Assembly: GCA_035771165.1 (NCBI GenBank)
Contig: JAWNZC010000115.1
Coordinates: 143,639-207,638 of the forward strand
Direction of reading: 5' to 3'
DNA from: Paragorgia papillata
Lineage: Eukaryota; Cnidaria; Anthozoa; Scleralcyonacea; Coralliidae
Length of the DNA stretch: 64,000 nucleotides
Shown here: positions 62,895-64,000 of the stretch, piece after piece
Layout: every line of letters starts with the position of its first letter
Numbering within the stretch: position 1 is the stretch's first letter
Notes under the pieces: model-generated
What the model saw: the letters and a program-made list of their open reading frames with translations, nothing else
Database searches by the model: none
What the model was told of the DNA's origin: nothing
Program-made: the position numbers and the translations under genes

Positions 62895-64000
62895 CGGCTT
62901 TATTCCTTGTCCGTGACGTATGGGTTAATATTTAAATAATTTACAATTATGCAAATAACACTAAGGACCATTTCTCCTCTTTATTGATTAAAAACTGCCA
63001 GTGGGATGTACAGTGCACACATTTTGTCAATAAAACTGATGATCGAAAATATTTTACGCCTGCTAGTTGTAGCAAGACAAGTATTGGGTGAAGATTACGT
63101 CAATAGAGAGAGTACGACGATCTTGATATTCTGATCACAGACTCGTTTGCCTTCGACGAGTGGAAAAGATTAAAAGCTAAAGACTTTCAGGAGTTAATAT
63201 AGCATTTCTCTTCAAGGCGTAAAGCATGTATAATTTATTATCAGTTGAACGCGTGATTTTATCACAATTCATGAAGTTTTGACATTTGCTGGCGAGAATG
63301 TTTTGCTGCACTCTTCTATTTATATCATGCAGTGGGCCGTTGGCCAATCATATTCAAGTGGTTCCACGGTCAATTCAGATTTCAAATGAGATCATCAACA
63401 TTTTTTTCTTTCCCATCAGCGGCTCCGGCTCGCTACAAATTTACTTTGAGAAGCAGATAAATTTTGTCATAAAACTAGCCGTGTGTTACGCTAAACTCGT
63501 TATATCTAACAATTTTTGTCGTTAACATTTTATTCATATTTTATTCACGGATTCGACTGTGATAGTATGATAATCAATCACTTGTGTGTGAACTGTTGAA
63601 TATGGAAGATTTTACACTTATTCTAATGCGATTCCAAACGTAAAGTAATCTAATCTAACCTCCCCTGCATGAATATATATCATGGCTTGCATGAATCTTG
63701 TGGTTTAAATCAGATTGGTGTATTAAACTACTAACAGGCATTCAGAATTCAATAACAGTTTGTGTCCTCTTTGTGGAATGCTATTTTCTTTCCAAGGAAA
63801 GCCAGAGTTATCGACTGCCAACAAACGTCAAAATTTTGTGATAAAATTATATCGAAGTTTCGCTAATCGTACTTATCGAAGCATATAATTATTTACGTTT
63901 CGTCATTTACGAGTGAAATTTATGCCCCCCAAAATTTGGGGGGCTGACATATGATTGGTCGATTTCAACAATGATGAAGCCGATGCGCCCAGCCTGTTGG
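62895..64000. other. Upstream region of the HECT gene
   Basis: AT-rich DNA with no recognised exon. At the window's right edge, AAGCCGATGCGCCCAGCC (63978-63995, plus strand) repeats the sequence around the HECT start codon, which is on the minus strand. This suggests a second, divergent copy that begins beyond the window. Confidence 0.5.

Overview
This looks like a window of nuclear DNA from an animal, most likely an anthozoan cnidarian (coral or sea anemone). The evidence is many short phased exons with GT-AG borders, no bacterial gene layout, and a dense mix of inverted-repeat elements, PIF/Harbinger, mariner-type, MULE-like, DIRS, Gypsy, BEL/Pao and restriction-endonuclease-type LINE remnants. 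The species is inferred, not shown. Few intact genes are present; most long reading frames come from simple repeats.

Layout. 1-12 kb: AT-rich DNA with inverted-repeat (MITE-type) elements, a telomere-like array inside an older repeat, a 36-bp minisatellite, hexanucleotide and AAT microsatellites, and a 1.55-kb MULE-like element with a PIF-type MITE nested in it. 12-18 kb: two decayed copies of an R2-like LINE; the second is split by a 1,477-bp TA-flanked element. These copies lie in introns of a minus-strand gene of small coiled-coil exons (14.36-23.70 kb) whose seven exons join in phase. A 1.2-kb near-perfect palindrome also lies in this gene (21.9-23.1 kb). 25.3-28.5 kb: a DIRS RNase H fragment split by a 2,910-bp PIF/Harbinger element with a TTA duplication. 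That element holds pieces of its transposase on the plus strand and a THAP-domain gene on the minus strand. 29-36 kb: hairpin elements and a 1.3-kb inverted repeat with a minisatellite in each arm.

36-44 kb: an old Gypsy LTR and gag start, interrupted by a young Gypsy element (153-bp LTRs differing at one base, duplication ATCGG), then a decayed BEL/Pao element in the opposite orientation. 44-49 kb: exons of a second minus-strand gene among many palindromes. 49.9-50.4 kb: 1.85 copies of a 279-bp tandem unit, each full core carrying a type I hammerhead ribozyme motif, followed by a tRNA-derived SINE. This is the most unusual item in the window. 51.3-53.9 kb: a second Gypsy element lacking most of its reverse transcriptase. 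54.4-56.1 kb: a motif array followed by a zinc-ribbon plus DDE-integrase gene with one frame break. 57.4-62.9 kb: a five-exon HECT ubiquitin ligase gene on the minus strand, with phased exons and one apparent single-base frame break.

The most informative logic is nesting. At three sites (LINE/mariner-type at 15.2-16.7 kb, DIRS/Harbinger at 25.3-28.3 kb, Gypsy/Gypsy at 36.4-41.0 kb) removing the younger element and one copy of its target duplication restores the host element's reading frame, which fixes the borders of the insertions independently of the repeats.
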